Shown one piece after another: positions 1 through 5,137 of a stretch of 5,137 nt of DNA. The stretch is taken from contig DNGD01000125.1 in NCBI GenBank assembly GCA_003486725.1, positions 1 to 5,137 of the forward strand, in the 5' to 3' direction. Below the pieces are notes generated by a model. It made no database searches. It was not told where the DNA came from and saw nothing but the letters and a program-made list of their open reading frames with translations. Position numbers and translations under genes: made by a program. Source of the DNA: Rhodospirillaceae bacterium (GTDB lineage: Bacteria > Pseudomonadota > Alphaproteobacteria > UBA9219). Within the stretch, counting starts at the first letter, position 1. Every line of letters begins with the position of its first letter.

Positions 1-486
1 TCGCCCGATCTGGCGGTGCCTTTACATAAAAACTGGCCGTTATTCGTTTTGGCGGGACTGGTTCCCGATGGCGAGTATGCGACCGGCCTGAGCGAATGGC
101 TTAAGGCGTCGCTGAATGACAACGCAGCGGCGAACAAGGAAGAGGGCAACCGTCTACAGGTTTTGCGCGAGAAGGCGGGGCAGACGCTGCTGGTGCTGTC
201 CGCCGCCGGTTATGCCGTACCTGAAGAAGCGTGGCATCGCGTGATGGAAACCGTGCCTCCCACCAAGCAATTGACGCCCTCACCGGTTCTTTTGGATATA
301 ATGAAGCAAGCGGCAGCGGCAGGACGAACGGGTGAAACAGCGCTTCTTAGCCTGCTTCTGGTCGATGGCAGCGCCAGCGAAGCCATTTTGGGCGTGAAGG
401 TGGAAGTCATCCGCGCGCTGCGTCTGGTTGGACTCACCGCCGAAGCGCAAGGCCTTGCCCGTGAAGTTGTGGTGGGGCTGAATTGA
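1..486 (+). CDS. C-terminal part of an uncharacterised helix-rich protein (5' end outside window)
   Basis: The frame is open from base 1 to the TGA at 484-486, giving 161 visible residues. A GTG at 16 could start it, but it has no clear ribosome binding site and the frame is already open upstream, so I read this as the end of a longer gene. The visible part is rich in Ala, Leu and Glu and looks all-helical, with no catalytic motif, signal peptide or membrane segment. The last 70 residues (helices around TGETALLSLLL and VEVIRALRLVGLTAEAQGLA) resemble, from memory, the end of conserved alphaproteobacterial hypothetical proteins encoded just before xerD, possibly TPR-like solenoids. That link is recall, not a search. 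The gene ends 25 bases before xerD on the same strand, so the two are probably cotranscribed. Function unknown. Confidence 0.7.
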   Translation, partial: SPDLAVPLHKNWPLFVLAGLVPDGEYATGLSEWLKASLNDNAAANKEEGNRLQVLREKAGQTLLVLSAAGYAVPEEAWHRVMETVPPTKQLTPSPVLLDIMKQAAAAGRTGETALLSLLLVDGSASEAILGVKVEVIRALRLVGLTAEAQGLAREVVVGLN

Positions 487-503
487 TCGTGAAGGGCAAA
501 CGC

Positions 504-508
504 AAGGA
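504..508 (+). promoter_or_regulatory. Weak ribosome binding site of xerD
   Basis: AAGGA lies only three bases before the ATG at 512, closer than usual. A second purine run, GAAGGG at 491-496, is too far away to be ideal. The start is still well fixed: an in-frame TGA at 479-481 closes the frame upstream and there is no ATG, GTG or TTG between it and 512. Initiation may be helped by translation of the gene ending at 486. Confidence 0.4.
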
Positions 509-511
509 CTC

Positions 512-1456
512 ATGACCTATAGCCCCTTTATCGAACCGTTTCTGGATATGATGCTGGCCGAGCGCGGGGCAGCAGCAAACACGCGTGCGGCTTATGCGCG
601 CGATCTGGCCGATGCCGCTTCCTATATGGAAAGCAAGCGCAAAACCAAACTGGAAAAAGCCAGCGAGGACGATATTCGCGCCTATATCATGCACGAACTT
701 CGCGCGGCGGCGGCGCGGACACAGGCGCGGCGATTGTCTTCGCTGCGGCAATTCTATCGGTTTCTGGCGTCCGAGAAAATGCGCGACGAAGACCCGACCC
801 GCAACATCGATGCGCCGAAACTGGGAAAGTCCTTGCCGAAATATCTGAGCGAAAAAGAAGTGCTCGCGCTCATCAAGGTGGTGAAAAAGGTCAAGGGTTA
901 CGACGGCGCGCGCCTTCGCGCGATGCTGGAGTTGCTCTACGCGTCGGGCTTGCGCGTGACCGAGCTTGTCAGCCTGCCTATCGGCGCGGTGCTGTTTGAT
1001 CGCGGCGTGGTGCAAGTGCGCGGTAAGGGCGGGAAGGAACGCGTCGTACCGCTGGGTGATCCGGCGGTGGTTGCCGTCAAGGAATGGATGGAATACCGCA
1101 AGATTTCCGCCGCAGAAGAAAAGAAATCGGCCAGCGCAACGCGCGTGGCGGCCTCGCGGTTTTTGTTTCCGTCCTCGTCATCGAAGACGGGCTATATCAC
1201 GCGCCAACGTTTTTTCCAGATGCTCCGGCAGGTGGGGATCGAGGCGGGCCTTGCACCGGATCGCCTCAGCCCGCACGTGCTGCGCCACGCGTTTGCCACG
1301 CATCTGATCGAGCATGGCGCGGACCTGCGCAGCGTGCAAACCATGCTGGGTCATGCCGATATCGCCACGACCCAGATTTACACGCATGTCGCCACAGACC
1401 GCCTCGCCAAAACGGTTTCCGAGCACCACCCGCTGGCGGGGAAGAGAAAAAAGTAA
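512..1456 (+). CDS. xerD: Site-specific tyrosine recombinase XerD
   Basis: A 314-residue tyrosine recombinase that, with XerC, resolves chromosome dimers at the dif site near the terminus, normally activated by FtsK at the septum. Residues about 1-100 form the SAM-like core-binding domain (FIEPFLDMMLAERGAAANT onward), and about 110-310 the catalytic domain. All six catalytic residues are present: R148 (ASGLRVTEL), K172 (RGKGGKERVVPLG), H255 and R258 (SPHVLRHAFATHL), H281 (MLGHADIATTQ) and nucleophile Y290 (IYTHVATDRL). R148 and K172 fall at the same numbers as in E. coli XerD, whereas H255 to Y290 are shifted by 11, so there is an insertion of about 11 residues near 195-215. The ending YTHVATDRL followed by HHPL is XerD-like rather than XerC-like. 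The gene is 16 residues longer than the E. coli protein and intact. An integrase from a mobile element is unlikely given this fit and the lack of element genes nearby. Confidence 0.95.
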   Translation: MTYSPFIEPFLDMMLAERGAAANTRAAYARDLADAASYMESKRKTKLEKASEDDIRAYIMHELRAAAARTQARRLSSLRQFYRFLASEKMRDEDPTRNIDAPKLGKSLPKYLSEKEVLALIKVVKKVKGYDGARLRAMLELLYASGLRVTELVSLPIGAVLFDRGVVQVRGKGGKERVVPLGDPAVVAVKEWMEYRKISAAEEKKSASATRVAASRFLFPSSSSKTGYITRQRFFQMLRQVGIEAGLAPDRLSPHVLRHAFATHLIEHGADLRSVQTMLGHADIATTQIYTHVATDRLAKTVSEHHPLAGKRKK

Positions 1457-1520
1457 GCAAAATCAACGAGATTTATATTCTTTTGTTTTAGCGAGATTTT
1501 CATTAAAAGCAGATAGACTG

Positions 1521-1548
1521 TTGGCAGTTCGAAACGAACCCCTTTAAA
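1521..1548 (+). promoter_or_regulatory. Candidate sigma-70-type promoter for the 1577-2700 gene pair
   Basis: TTGGCA at 1521-1526 matches five of six bases of the -35 consensus. TTTAAA at 1543-1548 matches four of six of the -10, with a 16-base spacer. It lies in the only sizeable gap on the + strand (1457-1576, AT-rich), and a start point near 1555 would give a short leader of about 20 bases before the ATG at 1577. This is pattern matching by eye; promoters in this class often depart from the E. coli consensus. Confidence 0.4.
1527..1539. repeat. Perfect 5-bp inverted repeat inside the candidate promoter spacer
   Basis: GTTCG and CGAAC flank AAA, giving a 13-base dyad between the candidate -35 and -10 boxes. 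A repressor site would be well placed here. The half-sites resemble GTTC/GAAC motifs, but the arrangement is not the direct repeat GTTC-N7-GTTC of alphaproteobacterial LexA boxes, nor GAAC-N4-GTTC of Gram-positive LexA. Five-base arms can arise by chance. Confidence 0.3.
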
Positions 1549-1566
1549 GACACTGTTATTACGAAT

Positions 1567-1570
1567 GAGG
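1567..1570 (+). promoter_or_regulatory. Ribosome binding site that decides the start at 1577
   Basis: GAGG ends six bases before the ATG at 1577, a good Shine-Dalgarno position. The in-frame ATG at 1565 overlaps this element and has no purine-rich run at a suitable distance upstream. The start at 1577 is therefore preferred, making the protein 195 rather than 199 residues. Confidence 0.6.
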
Positions 1571-1576
1571 CATATC

Positions 1577-2164
1577 ATGATCCGATCCCTTTTTTCACGG
1601 GCGGCGAAATTTCTTTCGCTTTTCACGACTCGCGCCGAGGACCTTAGCGAACTTCAAAAAATGGAATGGGTTTCGATCCCTGCCAAGGATCGCAAGGCTC
1701 AGTTCGGTTTGGATGTTTGTGTAACGCCCGAGACAATCAATCAGATAAAGGCCACGTTGTACCAGATGAAAATTCCAACGGGCAAGGGGGTTCTCCAGCG
1801 AAACGGCAAAACCTATCTGCGTGTTACGGACAAGGCAGCGCTTTCCAAAATTTCCGAAGCGCTTAAAAACAACATTACGGATCAACCATGGAGCGCCGTA
1901 AAGCTGCGAAACAATAAGGTCGTTTATCGTGTCAAGATTGATCCGAACAGCGCCGCCTACGCAAGACTCATGGAAAGCATGAAGATTCACAACATAACGG
2001 TTCAGACTCATTGTATGTCGGGGACGTGGGGCTATGTTGAAGTCAGCGGGAAGGAAAATTGCCCGAAGCTGAAGACGATCATCGGCTTTTCGGCACCAGA
2101 AAATAAGGGGCCACAACGCGGCTTTTTAGGTCCCAAGATTATCGCGCACAATTTCGCCCGCTGA
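1577..2164 (+). CDS. Unrecognised 195-residue protein with two apparent copies of a small alpha/beta domain
   Basis: I do not recognise this family. Residues 1-20 (MIRSLFSRAAKFLSLFTTRA) could form a basic amphipathic helix; there is no proper signal peptide or membrane span. Two segments align by eye: 45-97 and 117-170. Each has a strand (LDVCVTP; YRVKIDP), a helix ending in MKI (64-66; 135-137), a hairpin with a second strand pair (KTYLRV; WGYVEV) and a last helix (ALSKISEALK; CPKLKTII). The order strand-helix-strand-strand-helix suggests a ferredoxin-like fold, but this is inference. The tail from about 174 is basic and Gly/Pro-containing. There are three cysteines (48, 146, 162), with no clear metal site. 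The gene is AT-richer than its neighbours (26/60 G+C at 1861-1920, against 39/60 at 661-720), fitting recent acquisition or weak selection. It ends 14 bases before the phosphatase gene, so they are probably cotranscribed. An intact frame of this length with a good ribosome binding site argues that it is real. Confidence 0.75.
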   Translation: MIRSLFSRAAKFLSLFTTRAEDLSELQKMEWVSIPAKDRKAQFGLDVCVTPETINQIKATLYQMKIPTGKGVLQRNGKTYLRVTDKAALSKISEALKNNITDQPWSAVKLRNNKVVYRVKIDPNSAAYARLMESMKIHNITVQTHCMSGTWGYVEVSGKENCPKLKTIIGFSAPENKGPQRGFLGPKIIAHNFAR

Positions 2165-2178
2165 CGCCTTCGCACACC

Positions 2179-2700
2179 ATGTTTTTTATGCGTCACGGCC
2201 AGTCCGTTTTCAATGTTGTGCACGACCGAACGGGGCGTGATCCTCAAACCCCCGATGCGGAGCTGTCGGCGCTGGGCATGACGCAGGCACGCAAAGCCGC
2301 CATGCAGTTAGAAGGCCGCAGAATTACAGCCATTATCAGTAGCCCTTTCACTCGCGCGTTGCAAACAGCCTCATTTGTGGCCGAGGTTCTACGACTTCCC
2401 ATCGAGATTGATCCGCTGGTCAGCGAGCGGGGCGTTCACAGCTGTGATATCGGATCGCCAGCGTCCGTGCTGCGCGCGCGGTTTCCGGCGTTGGCTTTCT
2501 CGGCGCTTGGGGGCGGGCAATGGTGGCCGCCGCAAAATGAAAGCGCCCGCACGCTGCAAGAACGCGTCCACGCCTTTATGACGAAGATGAGTTTCGAGGA
2601 TCGCGCCGCCACAACTTTGGTCGTCAGCCATTGGTACTTTATCAACGCCGCCACCGGGGCTTGCCCCGATAATGCGGAAGTTGTGGAGGTGAGGGTTTAG
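2179..2700 (+). CDS. Histidine phosphatase superfamily protein (branch 1, phosphoglycerate mutase-like)
   Basis: A 173-residue cytoplasmic protein with the core of the histidine phosphatase fold. The nucleophile is H6 in MRHGQS, with R5 beside it. R59 lies in SSPFTRALQTA, the likely acid/base residue is E83 in VSERG, and the second phosphate-binding histidine is H151 in VVSHWYFINAATG. In this family the first histidine is phosphorylated during hydrolysis of a phosphomonoester; the substrate here cannot be read from sequence. The usual glycine after the second histidine is Trp152. The stretch 86-120, with CD at 89-90, FP at 102-103 and WW at 115-116, resembles from memory a subgroup related to plant and yeast PMU1-like phosphatases, rather than true glycolytic mutases, which are longer. 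The ATG at 2179 is preferred because it keeps the first beta-strand; no good ribosome binding site is visible, so it may rely on translation of the gene ending at 2164. It meets secA tail to tail. Confidence 0.88.
   Translation: MFFMRHGQSVFNVVHDRTGRDPQTPDAELSALGMTQARKAAMQLEGRRITAIISSPFTRALQTASFVAEVLRLPIEIDPLVSERGVHSCDIGSPASVLRARFPALAFSALGGGQWWPPQNESARTLQERVHAFMTKMSFEDRAATTLVVSHWYFINAATGACPDNAEVVEVRV
2655..2668. other. GC-rich hairpin at the 3' end of the phosphatase gene
   Basis: CGGGG and CCCCG flank CTTG, a perfect five-base stem with a four-base loop. It sits inside the phosphatase coding region, 37-50 bases beyond the secA stop codon. No T-run follows it on either strand, so it is not a standard intrinsic terminator. 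It could slow polymerase arriving from either gene. Confidence 0.25.
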
Positions 2701-2704
2701 GCCC

Positions 2705-5137
2705 TTACCCCGCTGTGCCGTGGCAATGCTTGTACTTCTTGCCGGAGCCGCAAGGGCAGGGCGTGTTGCGTGGGATATTGTGCCATGTGTCGGGGTTTTG
2801 CGGGTCGAAGTGATGCTGCATCGGCGCAGGCGCAAGGCGAAGACCAGTCGCCGCTTCATGCATCGCTTGCAATTGCTCTGGCGACATTTCTTCAGGCGCC
2901 ATGCCGTGCAATTCGCGCATTTCCTGTTCGCGGCGTGCGGCGGCATATTCTTCCAAGGACGGCATGCGCACTTCGGCGCGCATCAGTGACGTGGTCACCT
3001 TTTCACGCACATCGTCCAACATCATCTGGAACAGGCTGAACGCCTCGCGCGTATATTCGTTGAACGGGTCGCGCTGGCCATAGCCGCGCAGATGGATGCC
3101 TTGGCGCAGTTGATCCAGCGCCAGCAAATGATCCTTCCACGCCACATCGAGAAGACCGAGCAGGGCGGCTTTTTCCGCCTGCGCCATGCGCTCCGGTCCA
3201 ACAAGCTTGGTCTTTTCGTCCATCTTGTCATCGGCAGCCTTGCGGATGCGCTCTTCCATTTCCTCTTCGGCAATGCCTTCTTCCTTGCCCCATTCGATGA
3301 TGGGCAAATCCATCGCCAGAATATCATGCACGCGGTCTTGCAGTCCGGCCAAGTCCCATTGCTCAGGATAGGAATGGGGCGGAATGGCGGCCACGACCAT
3401 GTCGTGGATGATGTCGTGACGCAGATCGAGGATCGTCTCGCTCACGGACGCGGCGTTCATGATATCCTTGCGCTGTTCATAGATGACCTTGCGCTGATCG
3501 TTCATGACGTTGTCGAACTTGAGAAGGTTTTTGCGGATATCGAAGTTGCGCGATTCAACCTTTTCCTGCGCCTTTTCCAAGGCCGAGCTGATCCATGGGT
3601 GCGCGATTTTCTCGCCGCCACGAAGCCCCAGCTTGGTCAGGATGCCTTCCATGCGGTCGGAGCCGAAGATGCGCATCAAATCATCTTCAAGCGAGAGATA
3701 GAACATCGACGCGCCGGGATCGCCCTGACGGCCAGAGCGGCCACGTAGCTGGTTATCGATGCGGCGCGATTCATGGCGCTCGGTGCCGATGACGAACAGG
3801 CCGCCCGCCGCGCGCGCTTTAACGGCGTCAGCGGCGATGTCGGCCTTGATCTCGTCGGCGCGGCGTTTGTGTTCCGCCTCGTCCGTGATGCCGGCCAGTT
3901 CTTGTTCAAGGCGCATGTCCAGATTGCCACCCATCTGAATATCGGTGCCGCGACCGGCCATGTTGGTGGCAATGGTCACCGCGCGGCTGCGCCCCGCTTG
4001 CGCGATGATCGTGGCTTCCTGTTCATGATAGCGGGCGTTGAGCACGCTGTGCTTGATGCCGTTTTTCTTCAGTATCTCGGACAGGACTTCCGACTTCTCG
4101 ATGGAGACGGTGCCGACCAGAACAGGCTGGCCGCGCTCTTGGCATTCTTTGATCTTTTGCGCGATGGCGTTGTATTTCTCCATCATCGTGCCATAGACTT
4201 CGTCCTCCATATCCTCGCGCCCTGCGGGAACGTTGGTCGGGACTTCCACGGTTTCAAGGCCGTAAATCTCGGCGAATTCTGCGGCTTCCGTCATGGCCGT
4301 GCCCGTCATGCCCGCCAGCTTGGGATAGAGGCGGAAATAATTCTGGAAGGTGATGGAAGCCAGCGTCTGGTTCTCGCGCTGGATGCTCACATGCTCCTTG
4401 GCTTCAAGGGCTTGATGCAGACCGTCCGAGTAACGGCGGCCATCCATCATACGGCCCGTGAATTCGTCGATGATGATGACCTTGTCGTTCTTGACGATGT
4501 AATCGACATCGCGGGCAAACATCTTGTGCGCGCGCAAGGCCTGATTGACGTGATGCACGACCGTGATGTTCTGCGCGTCATACAAACCGCCTCCGGGGGT
4601 GAGCAGGCCAATCTCGCCTAGCAGGGCTTCGATATGAACGTTGCCTTCTTCGGTCAGCACGGCGGTTTTGGCTTTTTCGTCCAGTTCATAATCCGCATCG
4701 ACCAGCGAGGGGATCAGTGCATCGACCTTCAGGTACAGATCGGAGGAATCCTCGGCAGGGCCCGAAATAATCAACGGTGTGCGCGCTTCATCGATCAGGA
4801 TGCTGTCGACTTCGTCGACGATGGCATAGTTAAACGCGCGCTGGCAAAGCTCGCTGGCTTCGAACTTCATATTGTCGCGCAGATAATCAAAGCCGAATTC
4901 GTTATTGGTGCCGTACGTAATATCGGCGTTATAGGCCGCTTGGCGTTCTTCGTCGTTCAGACCGTGAATGATGCAGCCGGTGGTGAGGCCGAGGAAACTA
5001 TAGACGCGGTTCATCCATGTGCTGTCGCGCTTGGCCAGATAATCGTTGACGGTGACGACATGCACGCCCTTGCCGGACAAAGCGTTGAGATAGACGGGCA
5101 GGGTGGCAACCAGCGTCTTGCCTTCACCCGTTTTCAT
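2705..5137 (-). CDS. secA: Protein translocase ATPase subunit SecA (N-terminus outside window)
   Basis: SecA is the ATPase motor that pushes preproteins through the SecYEG channel at the inner membrane. The 810 visible residues begin inside Walker A (MKTGEGKT), so the methionine at 5135-5137 is internal. Matching K7 and the DEVD box (108-111) to E. coli K108 and D209 gives an offset of 101, so about 100 residues are missing. Then follow the preprotein cross-linking domain (about 125-275), AGMTGTA (275-281), the second nucleotide-binding domain with NMAGRGTDI (392-400) and [13 protein letters not shown] (463-475), and the helical scaffold and wing domains. The two-helix finger contains IHLRGYGQ, with tip Tyr686. 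A linker of about 45 residues leads to the C-terminal zinc motif [14 protein letters not shown], with ligands C794, C796, C805 and H806, which in E. coli binds SecB and lipid. No frameshift or missing motif is seen. The stop is TAA at 2705-2707, four bases from the phosphatase stop. Confidence 0.98.
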   Translation of the reverse strand: MKTGEGKTLVATLPVYLNALSGKGVHVVTVNDYLAKRDSTWMNRVYSFLGLTTGCIIHGLNDEERQAAYNADITYGTNNEFGFDYLRDNMKFEASELCQRAFNYAIVDEVDSILIDEARTPLIISGPAEDSSDLYLKVDALIPSLVDADYELDEKAKTAVLTEEGNVHIEALLGEIGLLTPGGGLYDAQNITVVHHVNQALRAHKMFARDVDYIVKNDKVIIIDEFTGRMMDGRRYSDGLHQALEAKEHVSIQRENQTLASITFQNYFRLYPKLAGMTGTAMTEAAEFAEIYGLETVEVPTNVPAGREDMEDEVYGTMMEKYNAIAQKIKECQERGQPVLVGTVSIEKSEVLSEILKKNGIKHSVLNARYHEQEATIIAQAGRSRAVTIATNMAGRGTDIQMGGNLDMRLEQELAGITDEAEHKRRADEIKADIAADAVKARAAGGLFVIGTERHESRRIDNQLRGRSGRQGDPGASMFYLSLEDDLMRIFGSDRMEGILTKLGLRGGEKIAHPWISSALEKAQEKVESRNFDIRKNLLKFDNVMNDQRKVIYEQRKDIMNAASVSETILDLRHDIIHDMVVAAIPPHSYPEQWDLAGLQDRVHDILAMDLPIIEWGKEEGIAEEEMEERIRKAADDKMDEKTKLVGPERMAQAEKAALLGLLDVAWKDHLLALDQLRQGIHLRGYGQRDPFNEYTREAFSLFQMMLDDVREKVTTSLMRAEVRMPSLEEYAAARREQEMRELHGMAPEEMSPEQLQAMHEAATGLRLAPAPMQHHFDPQNPDTWHNIPRNTPCPCGSGKKYKHCHGTAG

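Noticed and set aside
434..1015. A 193-residue - strand reading frame across the xerD start
   Set aside because: It is antisense to the conserved xerD coding sequence and shows low-complexity Arg/His/Gln-rich content, so it is a shadow of codon bias.
512..1456. xerD as the integrase of a mobile element
   Set aside because: The catalytic spacing and C-terminal sequence fit chromosomal XerD, and there are no excisionase, tRNA attachment site or phage genes in the window.
1459..1474. AAATC/GATTT hairpin after xerD as an intrinsic terminator
   Set aside because: The stem is short and A/T-rich, so too weak; the T-rich stretch that follows is interrupted. I cannot support a terminator here.
1595..2116. 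A 173-residue - strand reading frame opposite the unrecognised gene
   Set aside because: Because the sense gene is unrecognised, this needed thought. The sense frame has a good ribosome binding site, sensible spacing to its neighbour and an internal domain repeat; the antisense frame has none of these.
2738..2754. CTTGC/GCAAG inverted repeat near the end of secA as a terminator
   Set aside because: The stem is only five base pairs, no T-run follows, and the bases encode the conserved zinc motif, which explains them.
3092..4621. Two long + strand reading frames opposite secA (3092-3748 and 3773-4621)
   Set aside because: They lie wholly antisense to a clear secA reading frame with all motifs. 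Their products are the Arg/His/Ala/Asp-rich kind produced by reading GC-biased codons backwards, with no recognisable domain or ribosome binding site.
5135..5137. Methionine codon at the window edge as the start of secA
   Set aside because: It lies immediately before TGEGKT of Walker A, which sits about 100 residues into SecA. The gene continues beyond the window.

Overview
The window looks like chromosomal DNA from an alphaproteobacterium. The SecA and XerD proteins read as typical of that class, and the core genes are moderately GC-rich: bases 661-720 within xerD are 39/60 G+C. The genus cannot be fixed from this sequence. There are four genes on the + strand and one on the - strand.

Layout. 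Bases 1-486 hold the C-terminal end of a helix-rich protein whose start lies outside the window. After a 25-base gap comes a complete xerD (512-1456), the site-specific tyrosine recombinase for chromosome dimer resolution. A 120-base AT-rich gap (1457-1576) follows, with a plausible promoter, a short perfect dyad inside that promoter and a good ribosome binding site. Then come an unrecognised 195-residue protein (1577-2164) and, 14 bases on, a histidine phosphatase (2179-2700). This pair probably shares a transcript. The - strand carries secA (2705 to the window end), which converges on the phosphatase gene with only four bases between the stop codons. The SecA N-terminus, about 100 residues, lies beyond the right edge.

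How the genes work together. xerD and secA are housekeeping genes for chromosome segregation and protein export. The two genes between them look like an accessory pair. The unrecognised gene is AT-richer than its neighbours (26/60 G+C in bases 1861-1920), and its protein appears to contain two diverged copies of one small alpha/beta domain.

I found no CRISPR array, insertion sequence, tRNA, rRNA or recognisable dif site. Most of the window is ordinary core genome. The least explained part is 1457-2164.
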